In this document: positions 1 through 5,481 of the stretch, piece by piece
Numbering within the stretch: the stretch's first letter is position 1
How the letters are laid out: the number at the start of each line of letters is the position of its first letter
Assembly (NCBI GenBank): GCA_902766575.1
Contig: CACXED010000160.1
Location: 1 to 5,481, forward strand
DNA from: an uncultured Ruminococcus sp.
Lineage (GTDB): Bacteria; Bacillota; Clostridia; Oscillospirales; CAG-272
Direction of reading: 5' to 3'
Length of the DNA: 5,481 nucleotides
Position numbers and translations under genes: made by a program
The notes under the pieces: model-generated
The model's input: only the letters and a program-made list of their open reading frames with translations
Database searches by the model: none
What the model was told of the DNA's origin: nothing

Positions 1-3
1 GAA

Positions 4-58
4 TTTGTGGGTGGTTTTGCGCAGCAAAATCACTGATGAAATCAGTGAAAGCCACAAA
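4..58. repeat. Nested palindromic element able to form a three-way junction
   Basis: Three stems can be read directly. The outer stem pairs TTTGTGG (4-10) with CCACAAA (52-58). It encloses hairpin TTTTGC-GCA-GCAAAA (15-29) and, immediately next to it, an 8-bp hairpin TCACTGAT-GAA-ATCAGTGA (30-48). Both inner loops are three bases. The stems account for nearly all of the stretch, which leaves only GTGG (11-14) and AAG (49-51) unpaired at the junction. It lies just beyond the putative terminator of the lipoprotein gene. Such compact multi-hairpin sequences are typical of small non-coding interspersed repeats (REP- or MITE-like), but one copy in one window cannot prove repetition. It may extend past the left edge. 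A structured RNA or part of a composite terminator are alternatives. Confidence 0.5.
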
Positions 59-86
59 AACCGGGCGTGAAAATTTATTTTCACGC
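56..86 (-). terminator. Probable intrinsic terminator of the lipoprotein gene
   Basis: Read on the minus strand, a perfect 9-bp stem GCGTGAAAA / TTTTCACGC with a TAAA loop (65-86) starts 11 bases after the TGA stop. It is followed by CCGG and then TTTTT (56-60). The T-run sits four bases away from the stem rather than against it, and the lower part of the stem is AT-rich, so efficiency may be modest. There is no T-run on the plus-strand side, so it would act only on leftward transcription. Confidence 0.65.
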
Positions 87-97
87 TGACCTCCAAA

Positions 98-1012
98 TCA
101 TTCAGTCACCGGGTAGCTTACGAAGATATAGTCGCCGAGATCGAAATATCTGAAATCGGACGGGAAATTTATGCTTCCCTTCTTGTCCTTGAGATAATTC
201 GCGACGAAGATATCGACGCAGGCGGAAACTCCGCTCTTTGCGCTTGAGGTGAAGATGAGCTTCCCGTCCGAGACGGTGATCTCGTGTACCGCGTCGGCGC
301 TCGCTTTTTTGTCCGAGATAACAAACGCCGCGTTGGCGTCCGAGCCGCTTTTGATCTCAAGCATCAGACCCGTGCGGTCATAGATGGTCTGCCGGAGATT
401 TTCAGCCGATTCCAGGACCTTTTTTCCGGCATTTTCGGGGATCAGGATCGTGCGCGAAGCGTCGAGCTTCTTCATTTCGATGTAGAGCCCGGGAATATCG
501 TACTGGTGATGGACGACATACTCGTATCCGACCGGTACGCTGATGCTGCCGTCGGAGCTGTCGACAAATTCGGAGATGAAATAATCGACTGCGAGCGACG
601 TGCCCTCGTCCGTACCGCCGATCAGGAATATTTTACCGTTATTTTCCTTAATTATGTATCCCGTCTTGCCGAGCCCTATCCGGTCGAACTGTCCCTCCGA
701 CTCGCGGAGAGTTTTTCCGACGATTATTTCGTGCTCATAGACCGGATTTTTCTCCCAGTCGGTGGAGATACCGACCTCAGCTCCGGATTTTTCGTTGAGC
801 TCGCGTCTCAGCTTTACCGCGTATGAAGTAATATCCTGATTTGAATAATCGCTTCGGATGATATAAAAATCCGTCGTACCCTGATCGGCGATGCAGAGCA
901 TCGGAGCCTCGGGAACCTCCGGCTCGTCAGGCTCGGCGTCCGCGCAGGCCGCGAGCGAGAAAGCAAGGCTCAGCGTCAGGATAATGCTCATACGGCGCAA
1001 TAAACCGATCAT
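98..1012 (-). CDS. Secreted lipoprotein with two tandem copies of an alpha/beta domain
   Basis: This is a 304-residue surface lipoprotein of unknown function. A basic N-terminus (LLRR), a hydrophobic core and the lipobox LAAC give lipidation at Cys23, followed by an acidic, proline-rich linker (about 25-37). The mature part contains two diverged copies of the same fold, about residues 48-166 and 187-290. Each has a beta strand (YIIRSD / TILIPEN), a helix with LRxxL or LRQTI, a G-containing strand, a strand EIIVGK / AAFVISD, a dipeptide-rich strand (GKIFLIGG / GKLIFTSS), and a final helix ending DYFISEF / DIFVANY. This layout resembles the N-terminal alpha/beta domain found before GH67 alpha-glucuronidases and in many Clostridia surface proteins, but no catalytic domain follows. 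A role in glycan binding is therefore inference only. The start at 1012 is favoured over Met8 because AAGGAGG lies 8 bases upstream of it. It has its own promoter and a terminator-like hairpin. Confidence 0.85.
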   Translation of the reverse strand: MIGLLRRMSIILTLSLAFSLAACADAEPDEPEVPEAPMLCIADQGTTDFYIIRSDYSNQDITSYAVKLRRELNEKSGAEVGISTDWEKNPVYEHEIIVGKTLRESEGQFDRIGLGKTGYIIKENNGKIFLIGGTDEGTSLAVDYFISEFVDSSDGSISVPVGYEYVVHHQYDIPGLYIEMKKLDASRTILIPENAGKKVLESAENLRQTIYDRTGLMLEIKSGSDANAAFVISDKKASADAVHEITVSDGKLIFTSSAKSGVSACVDIFVANYLKDKKGSINFPSDFRYFDLGDYIFVSYPVTE

Positions 1013-1020
1013 CAGATTCG

Positions 1021-1027
1021 CCTCCTT
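1021..1027 (-). promoter_or_regulatory. Ribosome binding site of the lipoprotein gene
   Basis: The minus strand reads AAGGAGG, a full match to the anti-Shine-Dalgarno, 8 bases before the ATG at 1010-1012. It fixes that ATG as the start rather than the in-frame Met codon seven residues further in. Confidence 0.9.
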
Positions 1028-1044
1028 ATGTATTCCATTGTACT

Positions 1045-1073
1045 ATTATATCACAAATGCGCAACATTTTCAA
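1045..1073 (-). promoter_or_regulatory. Sigma-A-type promoter of the lipoprotein gene
   Basis: On the minus strand, TTGAAA (-35, 1068-1073) is followed by a 17-base spacer and a perfect TATAAT (-10, 1045-1050). The -10 is preceded by TGA, which makes an extended -10 (TGnTATAAT). Transcription should begin near 1038-1039, giving a leader of about 26 bases that contains the Shine-Dalgarno. The stretch just upstream (about 1074-1100) is AT-rich and could act as an UP element. No clear operator overlaps the promoter. Confidence 0.8.
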
Positions 1074-1113
1074 CACATTTATGATATTTCGATATAGAAA
1101 AGAGGCAAGTATT

Positions 1114-1133
1114 TTTGTGCATTTTAACACAAA
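1114..1133. other. Short AT-rich inverted repeat between rlmI-like and lipoprotein genes
   Basis: TTTGTG (1114-1119) and CACAAA (1128-1133) form a 6-bp inverted repeat with an 8-base spacer. On the minus strand it follows the methyltransferase stop by about 25 bases and lies about 40 bases upstream of the -35 box. No T-run follows it on the minus strand, so it is a poor intrinsic terminator. It could be a regulator-binding site or chance. No better terminator is visible between 1021 and 1157, so read-through from the upstream genes is possible. Confidence 0.25.
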
Positions 1134-1157
1134 CGCGCTGAAGCCGACCTGTAAATG

Positions 1158-2384
1158 TCATACAACCTGAAAAATGTAAAATTTCAGATAATCGGTCTCG
1201 GGGACTCCCCAGAGTATCGGGTGATCGGGCGCCTGCTGACGGGCTTCGATCTGTCTCAGCTCAACTCCCGCGTCCCTTGCCGCCGACGCGAGCATCTTCA
1301 GAAAGAGCTGATTCTCCATAAAATGCGAGCAGGAGCAGGTTGCGAGATATCCTCCGCGCGGCAGGAGCTTCATCGCGCGGAAGTTGATCTCCTTGTATCC
1401 CCGAGACGCCGAGTCGACCGTTTTCCTCGATTTCGTGAAGGCCGGCGGGTCGAGGATGATGAAATCGTAGTCCCGGCTGTGGGAATCGCAGAGCCTGGTG
1501 AGCAGCTCGAACACGTCGGCGCAGAGGAAGTCCATGCGGTCGGTCAGATTGTTCCGTTCGGCGTTGGCCCGGGCGAGGTCTATCGCCGTCTGAGAGATGT
1601 CGACGGCTGTTACCCGCTCGGCTCCGCCCGCCGCCGCGTTAAGCGCAAAGGAGCCGGTGTGCGTGAAGCAGTCGAGCACCTGTCTTCCCTTTGCGATCCG
1701 GGCGATCTCACGGCGGTTGTACTTCTGGTCGAGGAAAAATCCGGTTTTCTGACCGTTTTCGACGTCGACCGCGTAGAATATTCCGTTCTCGCAGATCTCG
1801 GTGACAGGCACGCCGGAGTGCGGCACGCCCTCGAACCAGCCCTTGAACTGCTCGAGCCCCTCAAGCTCGCGGATCTGAACATCGTTCCGCTCGTAGATAC
1901 CGCGAATCTCAACGCCCTCGGAGCTCAGCACGTCGGCGATGATCGGGAAAAGGCGGGATTTCAGCCTCTCCATGCCGATCGAAAGGGTCTGCGTCACGAC
2001 GATGTCGCTGAACAGATCGACGGTCAGCCCGGGAAAGTGGTCAGCCTCGCCGAAGATCAGGCGGCAGGCGCTCGCGTCGGCTCCCATGACTGCCTTCCGG
2101 TAGTCATAGGCGTACTTTACTCGCCGTCTCCAGAAAGCGTCGTCGAATTTGTCATTGGCGTTTCTCGACAAAATCCTGATGCGGATTTTGGACTTTTCGC
2201 TGAAAATTCCGGTTCCGAGATAGCGTCCCTTGTCGCTGACTACATCGACGAGCGAGCCGTTTTCAAAGCTCTCGGGGACAAGCCGCTGCACCTCTGTGTC
2301 GTAGACCCACGGATGCCCGTTCTCTATCGCCGCCTGAGCCTTGCGCGAGACGACCGCCGCCGGAAATTCTCTGTCAATATTCAT
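1158..2384 (-). CDS. rlmI: RlmI-like class I SAM-dependent 23S rRNA methyltransferase
   Basis: This cytoplasmic enzyme of the COG1092 family (RlmI / YwbD-like) is expected to make 5-methylcytosine in 23S rRNA, at C1962 in E. coli numbering. At 408 residues it is close to the family length. An N-terminal PUA-like RNA-binding domain (about 1-75, with GHPWVY at 23-28) is followed by a linker domain (about 85-205). The Rossmann-fold methyltransferase comes next: GQKTGFFLDQ (211-220), SAM-binding motif VLDCFTHTGSF (236-246), acidic VDIS (261-264), CAD (288-290), DPPAF (312-316) and TCSCS (349-353). A cysteine in the last motif is the likely nucleophile. It starts 30 bases after the topoisomerase stop with its own AGGAG site, so it is probably co-transcribed. 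The exact target base is inferred from the family; other COG1092 members modify other positions, so the symbol is tentative. Confidence 0.88.
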   Translation of the reverse strand: MNIDREFPAAVVSRKAQAAIENGHPWVYDTEVQRLVPESFENGSLVDVVSDKGRYLGTGIFSEKSKIRIRILSRNANDKFDDAFWRRRVKYAYDYRKAVMGADASACRLIFGEADHFPGLTVDLFSDIVVTQTLSIGMERLKSRLFPIIADVLSSEGVEIRGIYERNDVQIRELEGLEQFKGWFEGVPHSGVPVTEICENGIFYAVDVENGQKTGFFLDQKYNRREIARIAKGRQVLDCFTHTGSFALNAAAGGAERVTAVDISQTAIDLARANAERNNLTDRMDFLCADVFELLTRLCDSHSRDYDFIILDPPAFTKSRKTVDSASRGYKEINFRAMKLLPRGGYLATCSCSHFMENQLFLKMLASAARDAGVELRQIEARQQAPDHPILWGVPETDYLKFYIFQVV

Positions 2385-2389
2385 AGCTT

Positions 2390-2394
2390 CTCCT
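2390..2394 (-). promoter_or_regulatory. Ribosome binding site of the rlmI-like gene
   Basis: The minus strand reads AGGAG five bases before the ATG at 2382-2384, inside the 30-base gap after the topoisomerase stop. It supports this start and independent translation initiation within an operon. Confidence 0.8.
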
Positions 2395-2414
2395 AAATTT
2401 TACGCGCTTTGGCG

Positions 2415-4640
2415 TCATTCGAGGTCGATCTTCATCTGCGGAGCTTCGAGCAGCACCGGCGTTGCGGGGAGCTTGCTCTTGACGCATTTTGATATGTTTG
2501 GATAATTATTGTCCGCTCCGATGCTGACTCTGACGATCCTCTGCTTCGGCTTGAGATTCATGAGCTGAACGCCGCCCGCCGAGCGGGTCGTTTTTATCGG
2601 AATAAGCCCGGAGCTTATCACGATCGCGCGGTTCTGGTCGTTGACGAGCATGAGCTCGAGCGGCTCGCGCTCGTGGATTATCGCAGCGGCCGGAGATGCG
2701 TCCGAGAACGCTCCGGTCAGCTTGCGGCGGTTGGTTTTGGTCTGGTAGGAGAGCGTCGGTATTCTGATGCCCTTGCCGTTTTCGAAGATGAAAATTATAT
2801 TCTCCGACTCGCGGTATTCGTCGATGATAGCCATTCCGACCACCCGCTCGCCGTCGTCGAAGCCGAGCTTCGCAGGCACATACTCGCCGAGCTGAGACGC
2901 TTTCGCCTGGTCGAACTCGGAGATCCGCGTCTTGTAGCACTGTGCTTTGTCACTGAAAAAGAGCACCTCGGAGGAGTTATCCGCGTCTCGCTCGACCATC
3001 ATCTCGTCGCCGTCCTTGAACTTGTGCTCGTCGTTGCCGCGGAGCGACTGCTGAGTTATTTTCTTGAGATAGCCCTCGCGGGAGAGGCAGACGCGAACGG
3101 TGTAGCTCTCGACTTCCGGCTCGGGCTCGGGCTCGATAATCTCGTCGGCGTAGATGAGCTGGGTCATGCGCGGCTTTGCGTATTTTTTCTTGACCTCGCG
3201 CAGCTCGGAAGCGATGTGGTCGCGGATCTTGATATCGTCGCCGATCTTGGCCTTCAGCTCGTCGATCTCGGCGCGCAGCGACTCGATCTCCTGGATACGA
3301 TTGATGATATACTCGCGGTTCAGGTTGCGGAGCTTGATCTCGGCGATGTACTCAGCCTGAATCCGGTCGATGCCGAAGCCCTCCATCAGGTTCGGGACTA
3401 CGTCGTCCTCGCGCTCGGTCTCTCGGACTATGCGTATCGCCTTGTCGATGTCGAGCAGTATCTTCCCGAGTCCGAGGAGCAGATGCAGCTTTTCCTGCTT
3501 CTTCTGCAGATCGAAGGACAGCTCGCGCCGCACGCAGCTCATGCGGAAGGCTATCCACTCTTTCAGGATGCCGATGACGCCGAGCTGCTTTGGCGTTCCG
3601 TCGATCAGGACGTTGAAATTGCAGGAGAAATCGTCCTCAAGCGGCGTCAGCTTGTAGAGCTTTGCCATCAGCTTGTCGGGATCGACGCCGCGTCTGAGGT
3701 CGAGGGTCAGCTTGAAGCCCGAGAGGTCGATCTCGTCGCGGAAATCGGTGATCTCCTTGAGCTTGCCCTCCTTGACGAGGTCGCCGATGCGCTTCATGAT
3801 AAGCTCTATCGACGTCGAATAGGGTATCTGCACGATGTCGATGCAGTTGTCCTTTTTTTCGTAGACATAGCGGGCTCTGAGCGTGAAATTCCCGCGCCCG
3901 GTCTCGTAGATCGAGCGGAATTTCTCCCGGTCGTAGAGTAAAAAACCGCCGCCCGGAAAGTCGGGCGCCTTGATGATATCAAGCATTTTGTCGACCGAGG
4001 TATCGGGCTTTCTGAGCAGCTGGATCGTTCCGTCGCAGATCTCTGCGAGATTGAACGAGCAGATGTTCGTCGTCATTCCGACCGCGATGCCGAGATTCGG
4101 CGAGACGAGCACGTTCGGGAAGGTCGTCGGCAGCAGCAGCGGCTCCTTCATCGTCGCGTCGTAGTTGTCGACGAGATCGACCGCGTTCCTGTCGATGCCG
4201 CGGAACAGCTCGGCGGCGAAGGGATCGAGCTTTACCTCGGTATATCGTGCCGCGGCGTAAGCCATATCGCGGCTGTACTGCTTGCCGAAGCTGCCCTTTG
4301 AGTCGATGAACGGGTGCAGCAGCGACTCATTTCCGCGGGTCAGACGGACGAGCGTCTCATAGATCGCCGCGTCGCCGTGAGGATTGAGCTTCATCGTCTG
4401 ACCGACGACGTTGGCGGACTTCGTTCTCGAACCGGTCAGAAGCCCCATTTTGTACATCGTGTACAATAATTTCCGGTGCGACGGCTTGAATCCATCTATT
4501 TCGGGGATTGAGCGCTCGCGGATGACGTACATCGCGTAGGGCATGAAGTTCGACCTGACGGTGTCGGTGATCGGCTGGTCGGTAATCTCCGCGCTTATTC
4601 CGGAGGCGATATGCTCGGTTTCACTGGATTTCCTTGCCAT
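2415..4640 (-). CDS. Type IIA DNA topoisomerase subunit A, ParC/GyrA paralogue
   Basis: This is the DNA-breakage subunit of a type IIA topoisomerase, which with an ATPase subunit B passes one duplex through another. The 741 residues show the winged-helix DNA gate (about 25-170) with the catalytic pair Arg132-Tyr133 in AARYTE, then the tower and a coiled-coil-like segment (about 370-490). A Glu-Pro hinge (503-510) leads to a C-terminal beta-pinwheel of about four blades (512-708). It lacks the QRRGGKG GyrA box expected of a supercoiling gyrase, and it is shorter than a usual GyrA (over 800 residues), so relaxation or decatenation is more likely. The drug pocket reads HGDAAIYE: Ala91 and Glu95 stand where E. 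coli GyrA has Ser83 and Asp87. Asn86 and Lys57 replace His78 and Arg47 near the active site. I recall the N-P-H-G-D-A-A form in Clostridia paralogues. No subunit B gene is in the window. A 21-base gap separates it from the Sua5 gene upstream. Confidence 0.92.
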   Translation of the reverse strand: MARKSSETEHIASGISAEITDQPITDTVRSNFMPYAMYVIRERSIPEIDGFKPSHRKLLYTMYKMGLLTGSRTKSANVVGQTMKLNPHGDAAIYETLVRLTRGNESLLHPFIDSKGSFGKQYSRDMAYAAARYTEVKLDPFAAELFRGIDRNAVDLVDNYDATMKEPLLLPTTFPNVLVSPNLGIAVGMTTNICSFNLAEICDGTIQLLRKPDTSVDKMLDIIKAPDFPGGGFLLYDREKFRSIYETGRGNFTLRARYVYEKKDNCIDIVQIPYSTSIELIMKRIGDLVKEGKLKEITDFRDEIDLSGFKLTLDLRRGVDPDKLMAKLYKLTPLEDDFSCNFNVLIDGTPKQLGVIGILKEWIAFRMSCVRRELSFDLQKKQEKLHLLLGLGKILLDIDKAIRIVRETEREDDVVPNLMEGFGIDRIQAEYIAEIKLRNLNREYIINRIQEIESLRAEIDELKAKIGDDIKIRDHIASELREVKKKYAKPRMTQLIYADEIIEPEPEPEVESYTVRVCLSREGYLKKITQQSLRGNDEHKFKDGDEMMVERDADNSSEVLFFSDKAQCYKTRISEFDQAKASQLGEYVPAKLGFDDGERVVGMAIIDEYRESENIIFIFENGKGIRIPTLSYQTKTNRRKLTGAFSDASPAAAIIHEREPLELMLVNDQNRAIVISSGLIPIKTTRSAGGVQLMNLKPKQRIVRVSIGADNNYPNISKCVKSKLPATPVLLEAPQMKIDLE
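3118..3135. repeat. Three tandem GGCTCG hexamers in the topoisomerase hinge
   Basis: GGCTCG is repeated exactly three times on the plus strand. On the coding strand this gives a Glu-Pro repeat at about residues 503-508, the flexible hinge between the cleavage core and the C-terminal pinwheel. As a short in-frame tandem repeat it could vary in copy number between strains without breaking the frame. Confidence 0.7.
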
Positions 4641-4645
4641 TTGTA

Positions 4646-4653
4646 CCTTCCTT
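4646..4653 (-). promoter_or_regulatory. Ribosome binding site of the topoisomerase gene
   Basis: The minus strand reads AAGGAAGG five bases before the ATG at 4638-4640. It is a slightly imperfect Shine-Dalgarno that fills most of the 21-base gap to the Sua5 stop, leaving no room for a separate promoter there. This supports co-transcription with the Sua5 gene. Confidence 0.8.
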
Positions 4654-4661
4654 AACTATCA

Positions 4662-5481
4662 TCAGTTTAATTTTATAATGTCATAACCGGCGGCTTTTAT
4701 GAAGCGGTTGTAGACCGCAAGCCCGATGCCGCCGCGCTCGGGAAGTCTTGCGTAGAAGATCCCGCAGCCCTTGCCGTCGACCTCGCGGAGCTTTGCAAAA
4801 AGCTCGTGCGCCTCGGTCTTGCTGCCTTCGCCGAGCGTCAGCAGCTCGGCTCCCGAATCGCGGAGCAGAGCGGCGTCAGAGTCGCTGACCAGCGCTCCGA
4901 TGTGCTCGCCCCGAGCCTTTTCGCGGACAAAATCGATGAATTTTTCGCGGTCGGAGTCGACAAGAACGACCTTGGTGTCGGGCGCGTAGTGCCTGTATTT
5001 CATTCCGGGCGCGAGCGGGCGTTCCCCCTCGGCGAGCTTCTCCTGCACCGCCTTGTCGAGACGAACCTCGCAGACCTCGGAGAGCATCTCGACAGTGACT
5101 CCTCCGGGACGCAGTACGGTCAGATGATCCTCGCCGAGCTGGACTATCGTCGACTCGACGCCGATGTCGCAGGGACCGCCGTCGATTATCATATCTATTC
5201 TGCCGTCCATATCGTCGCGGACGTGAGCGGCAGTGGTCGGGCTGGGCTTGCCCGAACGGTTAGCGCTCGGAGCGGCGACCGGAACTCCCGCGGCTTCGAT
5301 CAGCGCGCGGGCGTTTTCGTCCGACGGGAGCCGCACGGCTACGGTGTTAAGCCCTCCGGTGACGGTGAGCGGTATGCAGTCGCGCTTCGGGAGTATCATA
5401 GTCAGCGGCCCGGGCAGAAATTTCTCGGCGAGCCGATAGAACATTTCGTTTGTAAAGCAGTATTTTTCCGCGTCCTCGACC
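4662..5481 (-). CDS. Sua5/TsaC-type threonylcarbamoyl-AMP synthase, N-terminus outside the window
   Basis: This enzyme makes threonylcarbamoyl-AMP from threonine, bicarbonate and ATP, the first step of t6A modification at position 37 of ANN-decoding tRNAs. The frame stays open to the right edge, with 12 codons (VEDAEKYCFTNE) before the Met at 5442-5444. That Met lies inside the conserved domain and is not the start. The 272 visible residues include FLPGPLTMILPK, VAVRLPSD, the APSANRSGKPSPT motif and GPCDIGVESTIV, all typical of the YrdC/TsaC fold. The linker MKYRHYAPDTKVVLV leads into a C-terminal Sua5 domain of about 115 residues, so this is the long Sua5/YwlC type rather than the short TsaC. 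The missing 5' part should carry the PTETVYGL motif. It is probably the first or an early gene of the operon with the topoisomerase and the methyltransferase. Confidence 0.92.
   Translation of the reverse strand, partial: VEDAEKYCFTNEMFYRLAEKFLPGPLTMILPKRDCIPLTVTGGLNTVAVRLPSDENARALIEAAGVPVAAPSANRSGKPSPTTAAHVRDDMDGRIDMIIDGGPCDIGVESTIVQLGEDHLTVLRPGGVTVEMLSEVCEVRLDKAVQEKLAEGERPLAPGMKYRHYAPDTKVVLVDSDREKFIDFVREKARGEHIGALVSDSDAALLRDSGAELLTLGEGSKTEAHELFAKLREVDGKGCGIFYARLPERGGIGLAVYNRFIKAAGYDIIKLN

Noticed and set aside
1..97. CRISPR repeat or tRNA in the left-end palindromes
   Set aside because: There is no repeated unit with spacers. The three-way fold has only two inner arms with three-base loops, and no anticodon arm, T-loop or CCA-type acceptor pattern.
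284..826. Plus-strand open frame of 180 codons over the lipoprotein gene
   Set aside because: The opposite strand has a signal peptide, lipobox, Shine-Dalgarno and promoter. The plus-strand frame has none of these.
1114..1133. Inverted repeat as intrinsic terminator of the operon
   Set aside because: The stem is only 6 bp and AT-rich, with an 8-base loop and no T-run on the transcribed side.
1155..2396. Long plus-strand open frame of 413 codons
   Set aside because: It lies wholly antisense to the rlmI-like gene, whose motifs are unmistakable. Its translation shows no recognisable domain and it reflects the GC-biased codon use of the real gene.
2673..3941. Plus-strand open frame of 422 codons
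   Set aside because: It is antisense to the topoisomerase. The product is a low-complexity Leu/Asp/Val-rich sequence typical of a mirror frame, with no convincing ribosome binding site.
5442..5444. Met codon as start of the Sua5-type gene
   Set aside because: The frame continues upstream to the window edge, and the Met sits within the conserved YrdC domain just before LPGPLT. The essential N-terminal motif would be lost.

Overview
The window reads as ordinary chromosome from a Gram-positive Clostridia-type bacterium, probably an Oscillospirales/Ruminococcus-like gut lineage. The reasons are strong AGGAGG-type ribosome binding sites, moderately GC-rich coding sequence with AT-rich gaps, a lipoprotein signal, and a second-type GyrA/ParC paralogue that I recall from Clostridia. 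The taxonomic placement is inference. All four genes lie on the minus strand, so transcription runs from right to left, and all four end in TGA.

From the right edge: (1) 4662-5481, a Sua5/TsaC-type threonylcarbamoyl-AMP synthase (tRNA t6A synthesis), whose N-terminus lies outside the window; (2) 2415-4640, a 741-residue type IIA topoisomerase subunit A that is not a standard GyrA; (3) 1158-2384, an RlmI-like class I SAM-dependent 23S rRNA methyltransferase. Gaps of 21 and 30 bases, each with its own Shine-Dalgarno, suggest that these three form one operon concerned with tRNA modification, DNA topology and rRNA modification. (4) 98-1012, a secreted lipoprotein made of two diverged copies of one alpha/beta domain. 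It has its own near-consensus sigma-A promoter and a short leader.

The left end (1-97) has no gene. It holds a perfect 9-bp hairpin that probably terminates the lipoprotein transcript. Just beyond it is a compact nested palindrome (4-58) that can fold into a three-way junction and may be a small interspersed repeat.

I see no mobile-element gene, CRISPR array, tRNA, rRNA or defence system. The points most worth a second look are the altered DNA-gate and drug-pocket residues and missing GyrA box of the topoisomerase, the duplicated domain of the lipoprotein, and the three-way-junction element. Long open frames on the plus strand (for example 1155-2396 and 2673-3941) are antisense shadows of the real genes.
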